In this document: piece after piece, positions 35,557 to 45,185 of the stretch
How the letters are laid out: each line of letters begins with the position of its first letter
Numbering within the stretch: the stretch's first letter is position 1
DNA from: Phreatobacter sp.
Lineage (GTDB): Bacteria; Pseudomonadota; Alphaproteobacteria; Rhizobiales; Phreatobacteraceae
NCBI RefSeq assembly: GCF_022843985.1
Contig: NZ_JALHMP010000014.1
Location: 48,606-112,605, forward strand
Direction: 5' to 3'
DNA length: 64,000 bases
Notes under the pieces: model-generated
The model's input: the letters and a program-made list of their open reading frames with translations, nothing else
What the model was told of the DNA's origin: nothing
The model's database searches: none
Translations under genes and position numbers: made by a program

Positions 35557-36186
35557 ATGGATGCCGTCGTAACGACCCTTCCCGTCCAGAAGGGCCCGGA
35601 GGCACAGCGCCGCCGCCGTCCCACGCGGGAGGAGGCAGAGGCCGCCGTCCGCACCCTGATCGAATGGGTCGGCGACGATCCCGACCGGGAGGGTCTGGTC
35701 GCCACGCCGCGCCGCATGGTGAAGGCCTGGGAAGACCTGTTCCGCGGCTATGGCCAGTCTGCCGCCAAGGAACTCGGTACGATCTTCGAGGAGGTCGGCG
35801 GCTACGGCGACATCGTGCTGGTGCGCGACATCCCCTTCTTCTCCCATTGCGAACACCATATCGTGCCGATCAGCGGGCGGGCCCACATCGCCTATTACCC
35901 GCGCGAGGGTGTTGTCGGACTGTCGAAACTCGCCAAGGTGGTGGACATCTATGCCCGCCGCCTGCAGACGCAGGAGAACATGACCGCCGAGATCGTCGGC
36001 GCCATCGAGGAGAGCCTCAGGCCGCGCGGCCTCGCCGTCTTGGTCGAAGCCGAACACATGTGCATGTCGATGCGCGGCGTGCAGAAACAGGGCGTCTCGA
36101 CCATCACCACCGGCTTCACCGGCCTGTTCAAGGACGATGCGTCCGAGCAGGCGCGCTTCATGCAGATGATCCGCGGCTTCCGCTGA
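35557..36186 (+). CDS. folE: GTP cyclohydrolase I
   Basis: A 209-residue enzyme with the zinc and catalytic motifs [11 protein letters not shown] and [35 protein letters not shown]. It converts GTP to dihydroneopterin triphosphate, the first step to folate. The start at 35557 is supported by TTGGAG 9 bp upstream and by family length; an upstream in-frame ATG (35494) would add 21 basic residues. Confidence 0.96.
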   Translation: MDAVVTTLPVQKGPEAQRRRRPTREEAEAAVRTLIEWVGDDPDREGLVATPRRMVKAWEDLFRGYGQSAAKELGTIFEEVGGYGDIVLVRDIPFFSHCEHHIVPISGRAHIAYYPREGVVGLSKLAKVVDIYARRLQTQENMTAEIVGAIEESLRPRGLAVLVEAEHMCMSMRGVQKQGVSTITTGFTGLFKDDASEQARFMQMIRGFR

Positions 36187-36207
36187 GGGTGCTGACTGGC
36201 CCCTTCG

Positions 36208-36297
36208 CGTCATGCCCGGCCTTGTGCCGGGCATCCACGACTTGATCACCGCATACGAGGGAATTCGTGGATGCCCGGGCCGAGCCCGGGCATGACG
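36208..36297. repeat. REP/BIME-like palindromic repeat, copy 1
   Basis: A 90-bp element with two hairpins and outer arms CGTCATGCCCGG / CCGGGCATGACG, inner arms GGGCATCCACGA / TCGTGGATGCCC. It lies between the convergent folE and UPF0173 genes. Near-identical copies are at 37640-37729 and 58458-58549. Confidence 0.92.
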
Positions 36298-36324
36298 CGG
36301 TGCTTATTCTGCTGCGGGCCTCCG

Positions 36325-37023
36325 TCAGAAAGTCACGCTCTCGCCCGATGCCGGCACCGCCACCTTCGTCTTCGAGCCCGCCATGCCGGCGACGAACTTG
36401 TCGGCCGTCGGGTCGAGCAGGCCGAAGGTCGCGTAGTGGCACGGGATCACCGTGTCGAACTGGAAGAACTTCCTGCAGGCGAAGGCGGCGGCATCGCCGC
36501 CCATGGTGAAGCGGTCGCCGACCGGCACCAGCGCATGGGTCGGCCGGTGGTATTCGGCGATGAGGCCCATGTCCGGCATCATGTCGGTGTCGCCCATGGC
36601 ATAGAGCACCGCCCCGCCCTTCTGCTTGATGATGAGGCCGTTCGGGTTGCCGAGCGCATGGCTGACGCCGTCATGGAAGTCGCAGGACGAGTGCAGCGCA
36701 TTGGTCAGGGTCACGGTGAAGTCGCCCTGGTCGGTGGTCCCGCCGCAATTCATCGGGTCGAAGGCCTTGAGGCCCTTGTTGGCCAGAACCATGCACAGGT
36801 CGTAGTTGGTGACGACCTTGGCGCCGGTCTCCGCCGCGATGGCGAGCGTATCGCCGACATGGTCGGCATGGCCGTGGGTGATGAGGATATGGGTCGCTCC
36901 GGCCATGGCCTCGGCCCGGTCCCCGGTGAAGGACGGATTGCCGGTCAGGAACGGGTCGATCAGCACGACTGACGAACCGAAATCGAGGCGGAAGGCCGAA
37001 TGGCCGAACCAGGTGAGCTTCAT
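36325..37023 (-). CDS. UPF0173 metal-dependent hydrolase (MBL fold)
   Basis: A 232-residue, signal-less metallo-beta-lactamase-fold protein: [13 protein letters not shown] start, [10 protein letters not shown] zinc motif and [10 protein letters not shown]. This is the UPF0173/YtkL-like family of unknown physiological substrate. Only 98 bp separate its start from that of divergent ruvX. Confidence 0.93.
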   Translation of the reverse strand: MKLTWFGHSAFRLDFGSSVVLIDPFLTGNPSFTGDRAEAMAGATHILITHGHADHVGDTLAIAAETGAKVVTNYDLCMVLANKGLKAFDPMNCGGTTDQGDFTVTLTNALHSSCDFHDGVSHALGNPNGLIIKQKGGAVLYAMGDTDMMPDMGLIAEYHRPTHALVPVGDRFTMGGDAAAFACRKFFQFDTVIPCHYATFGLLDPTADKFVAGMAGSKTKVAVPASGESVTF

Positions 37024-37121
37024 GGGGATCCTCCTTGAGGGACCGGATGGGAGTGGTGGTCGAAGCGGAGTATAGGCTGGCGCGTGACACCCTCAATGCA
37101 ACCCCAGGGATTCGGGCACGG

Positions 37122-37601
37122 ATGGCCATTGTCGAACCGAACGCGCTGCGTGACCAGGTCGCAAGCGGCCGGCGCCTGCTCGGGGTCGACCTCGGCACCA
37201 AGACCATCGGCCTCGCCCTTTGCGACGTGAACTGGACCATTGCGACGCCGCTGGAGACGATCCGGCGGGTGAAATTCACCCCCGACGTGGCGGCGCTGCT
37301 GGCGCTCGCGGCGAAGCATGATGCCGGGGCGCTGGTCATCGGCCTGCCGAAGAACATGGACGGTACCGAGGGCCCGCGCGCCCAGTCGACCCGCGCCTTC
37401 GTCCGCAACCTCGTGCCGAAGACGGAGTTGCCGATCGTGTTCTGGGACGAGCGCATGTCGACGGCGGCGGTGACGCGGACCCTGCTCGAGGCCGATGCCT
37501 CGCGGGCGCGGCGGGCCGAGCTCGTCGACAAGATGGCCGCCGCCTATATCCTTCAGGGGTTCCTCGACCGGCTGGGATACGGGGATTTCGAGGGGCGGTA
37601 G
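37122..37601 (+). CDS. ruvX: Holliday junction resolvase-like nuclease RuvX/YqgF
   Basis: A 159-residue RNase H-fold protein: [41 protein letters not shown] and [13 protein letters not shown] carry the acidic residues of the YqgF family. It matures 16S rRNA 5' ends and/or resolves junctions. The ATG at 37122 gives normal length; an earlier in-frame start would add about 29 residues. Confidence 0.93.
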   Translation: MAIVEPNALRDQVASGRRLLGVDLGTKTIGLALCDVNWTIATPLETIRRVKFTPDVAALLALAAKHDAGALVIGLPKNMDGTEGPRAQSTRAFVRNLVPKTELPIVFWDERMSTAAVTRTLLEADASRARRAELVDKMAAAYILQGFLDRLGYGDFEGR

Positions 37602-37639
37602 GGCACGAAGGGACCGACACCGTTCTGGCTCCGACTTTT

Positions 37640-37729
37640 CGTCATGCCCGGGCTCGTCCCGGGCATCCACGACTTGACCACCGCGCCGACAGGAATTCGT
37701 GGATGCCCGGGACGAGCCCGGGCATGACG
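37640..37729. repeat. REP/BIME-like palindromic repeat, copy 2
   Basis: A 90-bp copy of the element at 36208-36297, with almost perfect outer and inner arms; the centre (about 37678-37692) differs. It lies between the convergent ruvX and MarR-GNAT genes. Confidence 0.92.
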
Positions 37730-37769
37730 ACGCAGGTTCGCGAGCCGTGCCGTGAACGCCAGTGGCCGC

Positions 37770-38693
37770 TCACATCCTCCTGAAATCCAGCGTCCAGTTC
37801 TGGCCAACGAGGTCGACACCGAAGGAATGGTGCTGCTCCTCCGCCGCCAGCACGAAGCCTTCGGCGACATAGATGCGCCGGGCGGCGGCGAGGCAGTCAT
37901 TGGTCCAGAGCGTCATTCCCGCGTAGCCGGCATCCTTCGCGAAGGCGATGCATTCCCGGACCAGCCGGCGGCCGAGGCCGGTGCCGCGCTGGGAGGCGTC
38001 GACATAGAGCATCCTGAGCTTGGCGATTCCCTCACCGCCATCGACACAGAACACCGACCCCACCACCTCGCCGGCCCTGTCCGCAATGAAGGCACGCTCC
38101 CTCGCCGGGTCATTGTCCTTGAGAAAGGCCGCGCCGATCTCCGCCACCAGCGCCTCGAACTCGTCGTTCCAGCCATATTCCTCCGTGTAGACGCGCGCCT
38201 GGCCGGCTGCGATGGCGCCGATATCGCCGGGGCGGTGGCGGCGGATCACGACCTCCGGCCCCTCCCCCGCCATGAGGCCTGCGAGCGTCGCCATGGCACC
38301 GACGAGGCGGTCGCGGTCTCCGGAACCAAGGCGGGCAAGCATGGTGGCCACCTCCTCGCGGGAGGCTCTGTCATAGGGCGCGAAAGCCAGGCGGCCGGCT
38401 TGCGTCAGCGCCAGGACCTGACAACGGCCATCCGCCGGTGACACGGTGCGGACGAGATAGCCGTCGGCCTCGAAGCGCCTGAGGATCCGGGACAGATAGC
38501 CGGCATCGAGCCCCAGGTCCTGGCCGAGATCCCGGGCCGTCAGGCCATCGCGGGTAAAGAGCTCGTAGAGGACCCGCGCCTCGGTGAGCGACCATGGGCC
38601 GCCGAGATAGCGGCCGAGAAGCCCGATGGCGCGGGTGTAGAAACGGTTGAAGCCGCGGATGGCGGCGATCTGGTCGTCGAGGTCGGCAGCCAT
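37770..38693 (-). CDS. MarR-type regulator fused to a GNAT acetyltransferase
   Basis: A 307-residue two-domain protein. Residues about 1-145 are a MarR winged helix (LTARDLGQDLGLDAGYLSRILRRFEADGYLVR); about 148-307 are a GNAT domain (LYVDASQRGTGLGRRLVRECIAFAKDAGY is the acetyl-CoA site). Such bifunctional proteins are common in actinobacteria and proteobacteria, but targets are mostly unknown. A MarR-type inverted repeat lies upstream at 38731-38743, suggesting autorepression. Confidence 0.92.
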   Translation of the reverse strand: MAADLDDQIAAIRGFNRFYTRAIGLLGRYLGGPWSLTEARVLYELFTRDGLTARDLGQDLGLDAGYLSRILRRFEADGYLVRTVSPADGRCQVLALTQAGRLAFAPYDRASREEVATMLARLGSGDRDRLVGAMATLAGLMAGEGPEVVIRRHRPGDIGAIAAGQARVYTEEYGWNDEFEALVAEIGAAFLKDNDPARERAFIADRAGEVVGSVFCVDGGEGIAKLRMLYVDASQRGTGLGRRLVRECIAFAKDAGYAGMTLWTNDCLAAARRIYVAEGFVLAAEEQHHSFGVDLVGQNWTLDFRRM

Positions 38694-38730
38694 GGCATGA
38701 GCCCTCCCGGAAGAAGGCTCGGCGTTTTAG

Positions 38731-38743
38731 TTGACGGAGTCAA
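38731..38743. promoter_or_regulatory. MarR-type operator
   Basis: TTGAC-GGA-GTCAA, perfect 5-bp arms, 38 bp upstream of the MarR-GNAT start and overlapping the end of the fliN region. On the reverse strand TTGACT could also serve as the -35 element, so bound regulator would block the promoter. Confidence 0.6.
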
Positions 38744-38746
38744 TTA

Positions 38747-38989
38747 TCAGCGCAGCTCGATGGGGCGCGGCAGCATTTCGGTGATCTGGACGCCGATCCG
38801 GTTGCCGTTGATGACGACCTGGCCGCGGGCGATCGGCATGTTGTTGGCGAGGATTTGCACCTCGTCGTCCTCCGTGGCATCGAGTTCGATGATGGCGCCG
38901 CGGGCCATGCGCAGCATCTGGTGAATCGGCATCACCGTCGTGCCGAGGACCACCGAGATGTCGAGGGAAACGGTTTCGAGCTGGGCCAT
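38747..38989 (-). CDS. fliN: FliN-like SpoA-domain protein
   Basis: An 80-residue protein consisting of a single SpoA (surface presentation of antigens) domain: [30 protein letters not shown] and [30 protein letters not shown] are FliN/YscQ C-terminal signatures. Such proteins form the C-ring of the flagellar switch. The start MAQLETV has AAAAGG before it. No other flagellar gene is in the window, so it is either a detached fliN or a paralogue. Confidence 0.88.
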   Translation of the reverse strand: MAQLETVSLDISVVLGTTVMPIHQMLRMARGAIIELDATEDDEVQILANNMPIARGQVVINGNRIGVQITEMLPRPIELR

Positions 38990-39051
38990 GTCGCCTTTTG
39001 CCAAACGCACGTCGCGGGTTCCTGACCACCCTGACCCAACATGGTGAACGA

Positions 39052-39774
39052 GTGGTAAACGATCGTGCCAATCTGGTGCTTCATCTCGGCGCGCCTGCCG
39101 GTGCGCCGCCGGTCGAGTGGGTCATCCGCGAGGGTTTCGTGCCCTATGCGGAGGCTCTCGCGGCGATGGAGGCCCATGTCGCCGCCATCACGGCGGGGAC
39201 CGCCCGCGAGCGCGTCTGGCTCCTCGAACACCCGCCGCTCTACACATCCGGCACCTCGACAGGTGCCGACGGCGTCGTCGATGCGCGATTCCCGGTCTTC
39301 GAGGCCGGCCGCGGCGGGCAGATGACCTATCACGGCCCGGGCCAGCGGGTGGCCTATGTCATGCTCGACCTCAACCGGCGCAAGCGCGACCTGCGGGTCT
39401 TCGTGGCGGCGCTGGAGGACTGGATCATCGGCACCCTCGCCGCCTTCAACATCCGCAGCGAGCGGCGCGAGGACCGCGTCGGCGTCTGGGTGAAGCGGCC
39501 GGACAAGGGCGAAGGCTGCGAGGACAAGATCGCCGCCATCGGCATCCGCGTGAAGCGCTGGGTGACGCTGCACGGCATCTCGCTCAACGTCGAGCCGGAC
39601 CTCAGCCATTTCGACGGCATCGTGCCCTGCGGGATCGCTGATCCGCGCTATGGCGTCACCAGCCTGGTCGATCTCGGCCTGCCGGTGACCATGCCCGAGG
39701 TTGATGCCATCTTGCGGACCACGTTCGAGCAACGTTTCGGGCCGACGGTGCCGGGGGTTGGCGCCACCACCTGA
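39052..39774 (+). CDS. lipB: Octanoyl-[acyl-carrier-protein]-protein N-octanoyltransferase
   Basis: A 240-residue Lip[22 protein letters not shown], the lysine segment [21 protein letters not shown] and the catalytic cysteine in GIVPCGI. It transfers octanoate from ACP to lipoyl domains. The GTG at 39052 is chosen from family-like sequence after it; a TTG at 38998 would add 18 residues. Divergent from fliN with a short gap. Confidence 0.95.
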   Translation: MVNDRANLVLHLGAPAGAPPVEWVIREGFVPYAEALAAMEAHVAAITAGTARERVWLLEHPPLYTSGTSTGADGVVDARFPVFEAGRGGQMTYHGPGQRVAYVMLDLNRRKRDLRVFVAALEDWIIGTLAAFNIRSERREDRVGVWVKRPDKGEGCEDKIAAIGIRVKRWVTLHGISLNVEPDLSHFDGIVPCGIADPRYGVTSLVDLGLPVTMPEVDAILRTTFEQRFGPTVPGVGATT

Positions 39775-39787
39775 GGGAGCACCCGCC

Positions 39788-40360
39788 ATGCCCGCGTCGC
39801 ATGTCCAGACCTTCCGCGCCATGGCCTACAACAACGCCTGGGCCAACCATCGCCTGCTGACCGCCTGCGCCGGGCTGACGCCTGAGGACTTCGCCGCGAC
39901 GCGGACCAGCTTCTTCCCCAGCCTCCAGGCGACGCTGAACCACAACCTCGTCATCGACTGGTTCTATGTCGATGCGCTGGAGGGCGGCGATCTCGGGCCG
40001 AAGGCCTGGGAGAACGAGGTGCCCTTCCCCGCCCTTGCGGACCTCCGGCGTGAACAGGCGGCGGTGGACCGGCGGCTCGTTGCCGTTTGCGAGGGACTGA
40101 CGGAGGAGGCGCTGGACGGCGAGGTGCGCGTGAACCGCATCAGCCGCTGGCAGGTGGAGCGGCGCGACCGGCTCCTGCTGCACCTCTTCCAGCACCAGGT
40201 GCACCATCGCGGCCAGGCTCATGCCATGCTGGCGGGAACGGCGGTGAAGCCGCCGCAGCTCGACGAATTCTTCTCCATCGGCGAGGCGCCGCTCCGGGCC
40301 GCGGAGTTCGCGGAGTTGGGGTGGACGGAGGAGAGGGTCTGGGGGAAGGACAGTGCATAG
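39788..40360 (+). CDS. DinB/DfrA-like metal-dependent protein
   Basis: A 190-residue four-helix bundle protein of the DinB superfamily (YfiT/bacillithiol-transferase-like). Probable metal histidines are in LNHNLVIDWFY and in HQVHHRGQAHAML. It follows lipB by 13 bp and has a GAGGGAG ribosome site. Role unknown; the superfamily includes thiol-dependent S-transferases. Confidence 0.87.
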   Translation: MPASHVQTFRAMAYNNAWANHRLLTACAGLTPEDFAATRTSFFPSLQATLNHNLVIDWFYVDALEGGDLGPKAWENEVPFPALADLRREQAAVDRRLVAVCEGLTEEALDGEVRVNRISRWQVERRDRLLLHLFQHQVHHRGQAHAMLAGTAVKPPQLDEFFSIGEAPLRAAEFAELGWTEERVWGKDSA

Positions 40361-40398
40361 GCTGCGCTAGCGCTGCCGCAGGGCCTCCATTCCCACGG

Positions 40399-40554
40399 AA
40401 GGCCCCACCCGCACCCTCCCCTCGCTTCCGCGAGGAGAGGGGGACTTCGACCGCCCGCCGTGTTGTCGGCCGCCGCGCCAGGCACCACCGTTTCAACATT
40501 GCGAGACCGTCGAAGTCCCCTCCCCGCGCAGCGGGGAGGGTGCGGGTGGGGCCT
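40399..40554. repeat. Large nested inverted repeat (156 bp)
   Basis: A perfect 23-bp outer inverted repeat (40399-40421 with 40532-40554, AAGGCCCCACCC...) encloses smaller hairpins and a second near-perfect arm pair, GAGGGGGACTTCGAC / GTCGAAGTCCCCTC (about 40436-40450 with 40509-40523). It lies between the convergent DinB and acylphosphatase genes and probably ends both transcripts. The sequence type is that of a dispersed intergenic repeat. Confidence 0.9.
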
Positions 40555-40572
40555 TCAACCCGGAAATGACAC

Positions 40573-40860
40573 TCACACCGTCGGCAGGATGACCAGGCTT
40601 CCGGGAGTGTTACCCGCCGCCTCATCCGCCGTCGCCGCCCGCCGTGCGATGGCGTCCACCTTGGCCCCGGCCGGCCCGTTCATGGCCTCGCGCACCAGCG
40701 CCTCCACGGCCTCGGCGGCACCGTCGATGACCGCCTCGACGCTGTCGTCCGACCTGTTCCGCACCCAGCCGGAGAGGCCGAGCGCCTCCGCCCGGCGACG
40801 GAACCACTGGCGGTAGCCGACGCCCTGGACGATGCCTTCGATCCTCAGGTGGAGCGCCAC
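40573..40860 (-). CDS. acyP: Acylphosphatase
   Basis: A 95-residue acylphosphatase: [41 protein letters not shown] contains the phosphate loop with the catalytic Arg (Arg17) and Asn (Asn35). It hydrolyses acyl-phosphate bonds. It overlaps the end of the cyclopropane synthase gene by 16 bp and is therefore co-expressed with it. Confidence 0.95.
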   Translation of the reverse strand: MALHLRIEGIVQGVGYRQWFRRRAEALGLSGWVRNRSDDSVEAVIDGAAEAVEALVREAMNGPAGAKVDAIARRAATADEAAGNTPGSLVILPTV

Positions 40861-42092
40861 GGCAGCCCACCCTCCCGCGTCGCCAGTTCCGCCTCCCTGG
40901 CGGTGATGAAGTCACGCGTGACCGGCACCGCATCGCGTTTCTCGGACAGCAGGAGCTGGTAGACCATGTTGGAGCCGTCGCGGAAGCCGAGTTCGACGGC
41001 GGCGAGATAGAATTCCCACATGCGGGCGAAGCGCTCGCCCTGCATGGCGACGACCTCGTCCCGCACGCCTTCAAAATTCTCGCGCCAGGCCCTGATGGTC
41101 CAGTAATAGTGGAGGCGCAGCACCTCGCAATCGTCCACCCACAGGCCGCAGCGCTCGGTGGAGGCGAAGACCTCCGAGAGCGCCGGCACATAGCCGCCGG
41201 GGAAGATGTACTTGCGGATGAAGGGCGCCGTGGTGCCGGGTGGCGACATGCGGCCGATGGCGTGGATCATCGCATAGCCGTCCGGTCCGCAGAGCCGCTT
41301 CACGGTGGCGAAATAGTCGTCGAAATGGCTGACCCCGACATGTTCCATCATACCGACCGAGACGACGCGGTCGAAGCTGCCGGTGAGCTCGCGGTAGTCC
41401 TTCTCGAAGAAGGTCACGCGCTCGGCGACGCCGGCCTGGGCGACCCGGTCCTTCGAGGCCGCGAGCTGGTCGGGCGAGACGTTGATGGCGGTGACCCTCG
41501 CCCCGCAGACCACGGCGAGATAGGTCGCGAGCCCGCCCCAGCCGGACCCGATCTCGGCGACCGTCATGCCGGGCGCGATGGCGAGCTTGGCCGCGATGTG
41601 CCGCATCTTGGCGATCTGGGCCGCCTTCAGGCTCATGCCGGGTTCGGCGAAATAGGCGCAGGAATAGCTCATCGTCTCGTCGAGCCAGAGCTCGTAGAAG
41701 GCGCGGGGGTGATCGTAGTGGCTCGACACATTGGCCGCCGCTTGCCCCACCCTGTTCGACTGGTGGCGCCGCTTCAGGGCCCGCCAGACCTTGCGCAGCA
41801 TCTGCTGGACGGGATGGGAGCCGAGGCCGGCGCGGTTCACAGAGAACAGGGTGAGCAGGTCCAGCACCTTGCCGCCGTTCTCGAAGGTGAGGCGGCCGTC
41901 CATATAGGCCTCGGCCGCCGCCAGTTCGGGATTGAAGAAGAGGTCGCGCTGCACCTTCGCGTCATGCAGCTTCACCGTGACGTCAGGGCCGTCGACGCCC
42001 GAGCCGAAGCTTTCGCGGCTGTCGTCGTGGTGGATGACGGTCAGGCGACCGTTCCGGACGAAGCGCGACAGGAGATGGGCCAGCAAGCTCAT
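40845..42092 (-). CDS. cfa: Cyclopropane-fatty-acyl-phospholipid synthase family protein
   Basis: A 415-residue SAM-dependent enzyme: [14 protein letters not shown] [31 protein letters not shown] motif [14 protein letters not shown], and the CFA signature around [14 protein letters not shown]. It adds a methylene across double bonds of membrane phospholipids, often in stationary phase or acid stress. First gene of the acyP unit; a gamma-glutamylcyclotransferase-like gene ends 5 bp upstream. Confidence 0.94.
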   Translation of the reverse strand: MSLLAHLLSRFVRNGRLTVIHHDDSRESFGSGVDGPDVTVKLHDAKVQRDLFFNPELAAAEAYMDGRLTFENGGKVLDLLTLFSVNRAGLGSHPVQQMLRKVWRALKRRHQSNRVGQAAANVSSHYDHPRAFYELWLDETMSYSCAYFAEPGMSLKAAQIAKMRHIAAKLAIAPGMTVAEIGSGWGGLATYLAVVCGARVTAINVSPDQLAASKDRVAQAGVAERVTFFEKDYRELTGSFDRVVSVGMMEHVGVSHFDDYFATVKRLCGPDGYAMIHAIGRMSPPGTTAPFIRKYIFPGGYVPALSEVFASTERCGLWVDDCEVLRLHYYWTIRAWRENFEGVRDEVVAMQGERFARMWEFYLAAVELGFRDGSNMVYQLLLSEKRDAVPVTRDFITAREAELATREGGLPWRST

Positions 42093-42097
42093 GGGGG

Positions 42098-42535
42098 TCA
42101 GCTCCGGAAACCATGCCGTGCAAAACGGCCGAAGCCTGCCGTATAGCGGGCGGGAAGATTCCAGGCGAGCGCCGACCCGACGACAGCCTCGTGGTAGTAG
42201 CGCCGCCGGGGCCTCAGGCCCTCGCGGACATCGCTGCCGTGATAGACGAGGCAGGAGACCGTGCCGGTCGCCATGCGGACGGGGACGACGCGCTTCACGT
42301 ACCAGCCCTCATCGACCCCCTCGTAGCGGTCGAGCACCGCGACATCGCGCGCCGCAATGTGCCAGACGACGCCCCAGACATGCGCCCCGCGCCGCCCGCG
42401 CACGGCGGCATAGCCGTCCGAGGTGAAGAAGAAGCGGTGGTGGTCCAGCCGGCCAATGCCGAGCGGCCGCGCTTTCGGCACCCGCCGCGCCATTTGCGGG
42501 ACATGCATGTTGGAGCCATAGGCGAAATAGAGCAT
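42098..42535 (-). CDS. Gamma-glutamylcyclotransferase-like (AIG2) protein
   Basis: A 145-residue protein of the GGCT-like fold: the substrate loop FAYGSNM at residues 4-10 and the catalytic glutamate region LDRYEGVDEGWY. Such proteins cyclise gamma-glutamyl amines or act in glutathione breakdown. It lies directly upstream of cfa, a probable operon. Confidence 0.92.
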   Translation of the reverse strand: MLYFAYGSNMHVPQMARRVPKARPLGIGRLDHHRFFFTSDGYAAVRGRRGAHVWGVVWHIAARDVAVLDRYEGVDEGWYVKRVVPVRMATGTVSCLVYHGSDVREGLRPRRRYYHEAVVGSALAWNLPARYTAGFGRFARHGFRS

Positions 42536-42572
42536 CAGGCGACCCTAGCCTGCCAAGCCGCGGGTTGCACAC

Positions 42573-42591
42573 TATACGGCCATGCCGTATA
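42573..42591. promoter_or_regulatory. Toxin-antitoxin operator palindrome
   Basis: TATACGGC-CAT-GCCGTATA: perfect 8-bp arms with a 3-bp centre immediately upstream of, and partly overlapping, the toxin coding start. It is the expected binding site for the helix-turn-helix antitoxin encoded two genes on, and it contains a -10-like TATAC. Confidence 0.8.
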
Positions 42592-42599
42592 TTTGCCGC

Positions 42600-42944
42600 A
42601 TGCACGGCGTGCTGGCGACCCCCACTTTCGAGAGCGACGCGAAACGCGCCGGCCTCACGGATGAGGAGCTTCAGCACATCGCCACGGTCATTGCGGCCGA
42701 CCCTCTCGCCGGCGACCTGATCGCCGGCACCGGCGGCGCGAGAAAGATGCGGTTTGCACGCCCGGGAAGCGGCAAGAGCGGCGGCTACCGCACCATCCAT
42801 TATTTCGGCGGGGACGACGTGCCGGTTTTTCTGCTCGCGATCTACGGCAAGGGGGAGAAGGCCAATCTCTCGAAGGCGGAGCGGAACGAACTGGCCACGA
42901 TCCTACCGATGATCGCGCGGGATTACAGAGCAAGACGGAGATAG
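42600..42944 (+). CDS. RelE/HigB-like type II toxin
   Basis: About 114 residues with the HigB/RelE-like pattern of ribosome-dependent RNases ([59 protein letters not shown]). The ATG at 42600 is preferred because the earlier ATG (42582) lies inside the operator palindrome. Toxin-first order with the antitoxin 6 bp later is the HigBA arrangement. Confidence 0.9.
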   Translation: MHGVLATPTFESDAKRAGLTDEELQHIATVIAADPLAGDLIAGTGGARKMRFARPGSGKSGGYRTIHYFGGDDVPVFLLAIYGKGEKANLSKAERNELATILPMIARDYRARRR

Positions 42945-42950
42945 GACGAC

Positions 42951-43250
42951 ATGGCGAAACTTGGATCACGGCTTGTCCAGAGCGCGAGGGAGGCGCACGC
43001 CATCGCTCGGGGAGATGCCGCGCCGGCACGCGTCTTTGCGGCCGAAGAGATTGACGTCGCCGCGATCCGCAAGAGGCTCAACCTGTCGCAGGACCGTTTC
43101 GCCAAGCGGTTCGGACTTTCCCCGGCAACGGTCCGTGACTGGGAACAGAAGAGGCGCAGGCCCGACCGCATTGCGACCAATCTCTTGAGGGTCATCGACC
43201 ACGCGCCCGAGACCGTCGAACGGGCCCTCGCGGCCGAACAGGGCACCTGA
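42951..43250 (+). CDS. Helix-turn-helix (Xre/HigA-like) antitoxin
   Basis: A 99-residue protein. The N-terminal ~35 residues are the likely toxin-binding part; the C-terminal part is an Xre-type helix-turn-helix (AIRKRLNLSQDRFAKRFGLSPATVRDWEQKRRRPD). Translated 6 bp after the toxin, it should neutralise it and, with it, repress the palindrome at 42573-42591. Confidence 0.9.
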   Translation: MAKLGSRLVQSAREAHAIARGDAAPARVFAAEEIDVAAIRKRLNLSQDRFAKRFGLSPATVRDWEQKRRRPDRIATNLLRVIDHAPETVERALAAEQGT

Positions 43251-43348
43251 CGCGCAGTCCCTGATCGCCTGCGCGACTGACCTTCGCGCGGGCCCCTCCC
43301 CCTTCGACCGGCCCCGTGCTTTGGTGCGCTGACAGGGAGAGAACAACC

Positions 43349-45082
43349 ATGGCGAAAAGCCCGACATCGAAGACGAGCAAGGGAACCAAGGCCCCGCGCG
43401 GCATGCGCAAGGGGCTCACCGCCTATGGCGATGCCGGCTTTTCCCTGTTCCTGCGCAAGGCCTTCATCAAGGCAGCGGGTTTTTCCGACGATGCGCTGGA
43501 CAGGCCGATCATCGCCATCACCGACACGTTCTCCGACTACAATCCCTGCCACGGCAATGTCCGCCAGCTCATCGAGGCGGTGAAGCGCGGCGTCATGCTG
43601 TCGGGCGGCCTGCCCTTCGCCTTCCCCACCGTGTCGATCCACGAGAGCTTCTCCAACCCGACGTCGATGTTCCTGCGGAACCTCATGGCCATCGACACCG
43701 AGGAGATGATCCGCGCCCAGCCGATGGACGCGGTGGTGCTGATCGGCGGCTGCGACAAGACCGTTCCGGCGCAGCTGATGGGCGCCGCCTCCGCCGATGT
43801 CCCCGCCATCCAGCTCATCACCGGGCCGATGCTGGTCGGCCATTACAAGGGCGAGGTGCTCGGCGCCTGCACCGATTGCCGCCGGCTCTGGGCCATGCAT
43901 CGCGCCGGCACGATCGACGAGGCGGAGATCGAGGCGGTCTCGGGGCGTCTGGCGCCGACCGTCGGCACCTGCATGGTCATGGGCACAGCCTCGACCATGG
44001 GCTGCCTCACCGAGGCGATGGGCATGGCCCTCCCCCATACCGGCACGATTCCGGCGACCCACGCCGACCGCATCCGCGCTGCCGAGGCCTCCGGCCGCGC
44101 GGCGGTGACGATGGCCGCCGCCGGGCGCCGGCCGAAGGACGTCATCACCCAGGCCTCGCTGCGCAACGCCATGGTGGTGCTGCAGGCCATCGGCGGCTCC
44201 ACCAATGCGGTGGTGCATCTCGCCGCCATTGCCGGCAGGCTCGGCCTCACCTGGGACCTCGAGGAGCTCGACCGGCTCGGCCGCGAGGTCCCGGTCCTGC
44301 TCGACCTCAAGCCCGCCGGCTCCCATTACATGGAGCATTTCCACTGGTCGGGCGGCGTGCCGCGCCTGCTGCGCGAGCTGAGGGACCATCTCGACCTCGA
44401 CGCGCCGACCGTCACCGGCGAGCGGCTCGGCGACTGGGTCGACCGCGCCGAGGATGTCCCCGGCCAGACCATCATCCGCTCGCTTGGCCAGCCCTTGAAA
44501 AAGACCGGCGCCCACGCCGTGCTGCGCGGCTCGCTGGCGCCGGGCGGCGCGGTGATCAAGGCGGCGGCCGCAACCCCGAAGCTGATGGTCCATACCGGCC
44601 GCGCCGTCGTCTTCGAGGATGTCGAGGACATGACCAACCGCATCGACGACCCGGACCTTGACGTCACCGCCGACGACATCCTGGTCATGCGCAATGCCGG
44701 GCCGAAGGGCCATCCCGGCATGCCCGAGGCGGGCCTCCTGCCGATCCCGAAGAAGCTCGCCCAGAAGGGCGTCACCGACATGATCCGCATCTCGGACGCG
44801 CGCATGTCCGGCACCGCCTATGGCACCATCGTGCTGCATGTGACGCCGGAGGCCGCCGAGGGCTCGCCGCTGGCGCTGGTGCGCTCCGGCGACCGGATCA
44901 GCCTCGACGTGCCGAACCGGCGGGTCGACCTGCTGGTCGACGAGGCGGAGCTCGCCCTGCGGCGCAAGGCGTGGAAGAAGCCCAAGCACATGCGGCAGCG
45001 CCAGCGCGGCTATCGCAAGCTCTACCTCGACCACGTGACCCAGGCGGACAAGGGCTGCGACTTCGACTTCCTGGAGAAGTGA
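43349..45082 (+). CDS. IlvD/Edd-family dehydratase, sugar-acid (arabonate/xylonate) type
   Basis: A 577-residue Fe-S dehydratase. The three cluster cysteines are visible in DYNPCHGN (about residue 69), GGCDKT and GTCMVMGTASTMG, and the catalytic serine lies in RISDARMSGTAYGT. These motifs and the length fit pentonate dehydratases of the IlvD/EDD family, where the amino-acid pathway enzyme has a different GACGGM-type cysteine motif. It is followed by an AEC transporter gene. An alpha-keto-acid-producing sugar acid pathway is likely. Confidence 0.88.
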   Translation: MAKSPTSKTSKGTKAPRGMRKGLTAYGDAGFSLFLRKAFIKAAGFSDDALDRPIIAITDTFSDYNPCHGNVRQLIEAVKRGVMLSGGLPFAFPTVSIHESFSNPTSMFLRNLMAIDTEEMIRAQPMDAVVLIGGCDKTVPAQLMGAASADVPAIQLITGPMLVGHYKGEVLGACTDCRRLWAMHRAGTIDEAEIEAVSGRLAPTVGTCMVMGTASTMGCLTEAMGMALPHTGTIPATHADRIRAAEASGRAAVTMAAAGRRPKDVITQASLRNAMVVLQAIGGSTNAVVHLAAIAGRLGLTWDLEELDRLGREVPVLLDLKPAGSHYMEHFHWSGGVPRLLRELRDHLDLDAPTVTGERLGDWVDRAEDVPGQTIIRSLGQPLKKTGAHAVLRGSLAPGGAVIKAAAATPKLMVHTGRAVVFEDVEDMTNRIDDPDLDVTADDILVMRNAGPKGHPGMPEAGLLPIPKKLAQKGVTDMIRISDARMSGTAYGTIVLHVTPEAAEGSPLALVRSGDRISLDVPNRRVDLLVDEAELALRRKAWKKPKHMRQRQRGYRKLYLDHVTQADKGCDFDFLEK

Positions 45083-45185
45083 GGGGCGGGTCCTCCCCCT
45101 TTTGCGCACCCCGTCATGCGCGGCGCGGCTTGCCCCCCGCTGCCGCGCGTGATCGAAGACGCTCCCCGCCCTCACCGGTCCCGCC

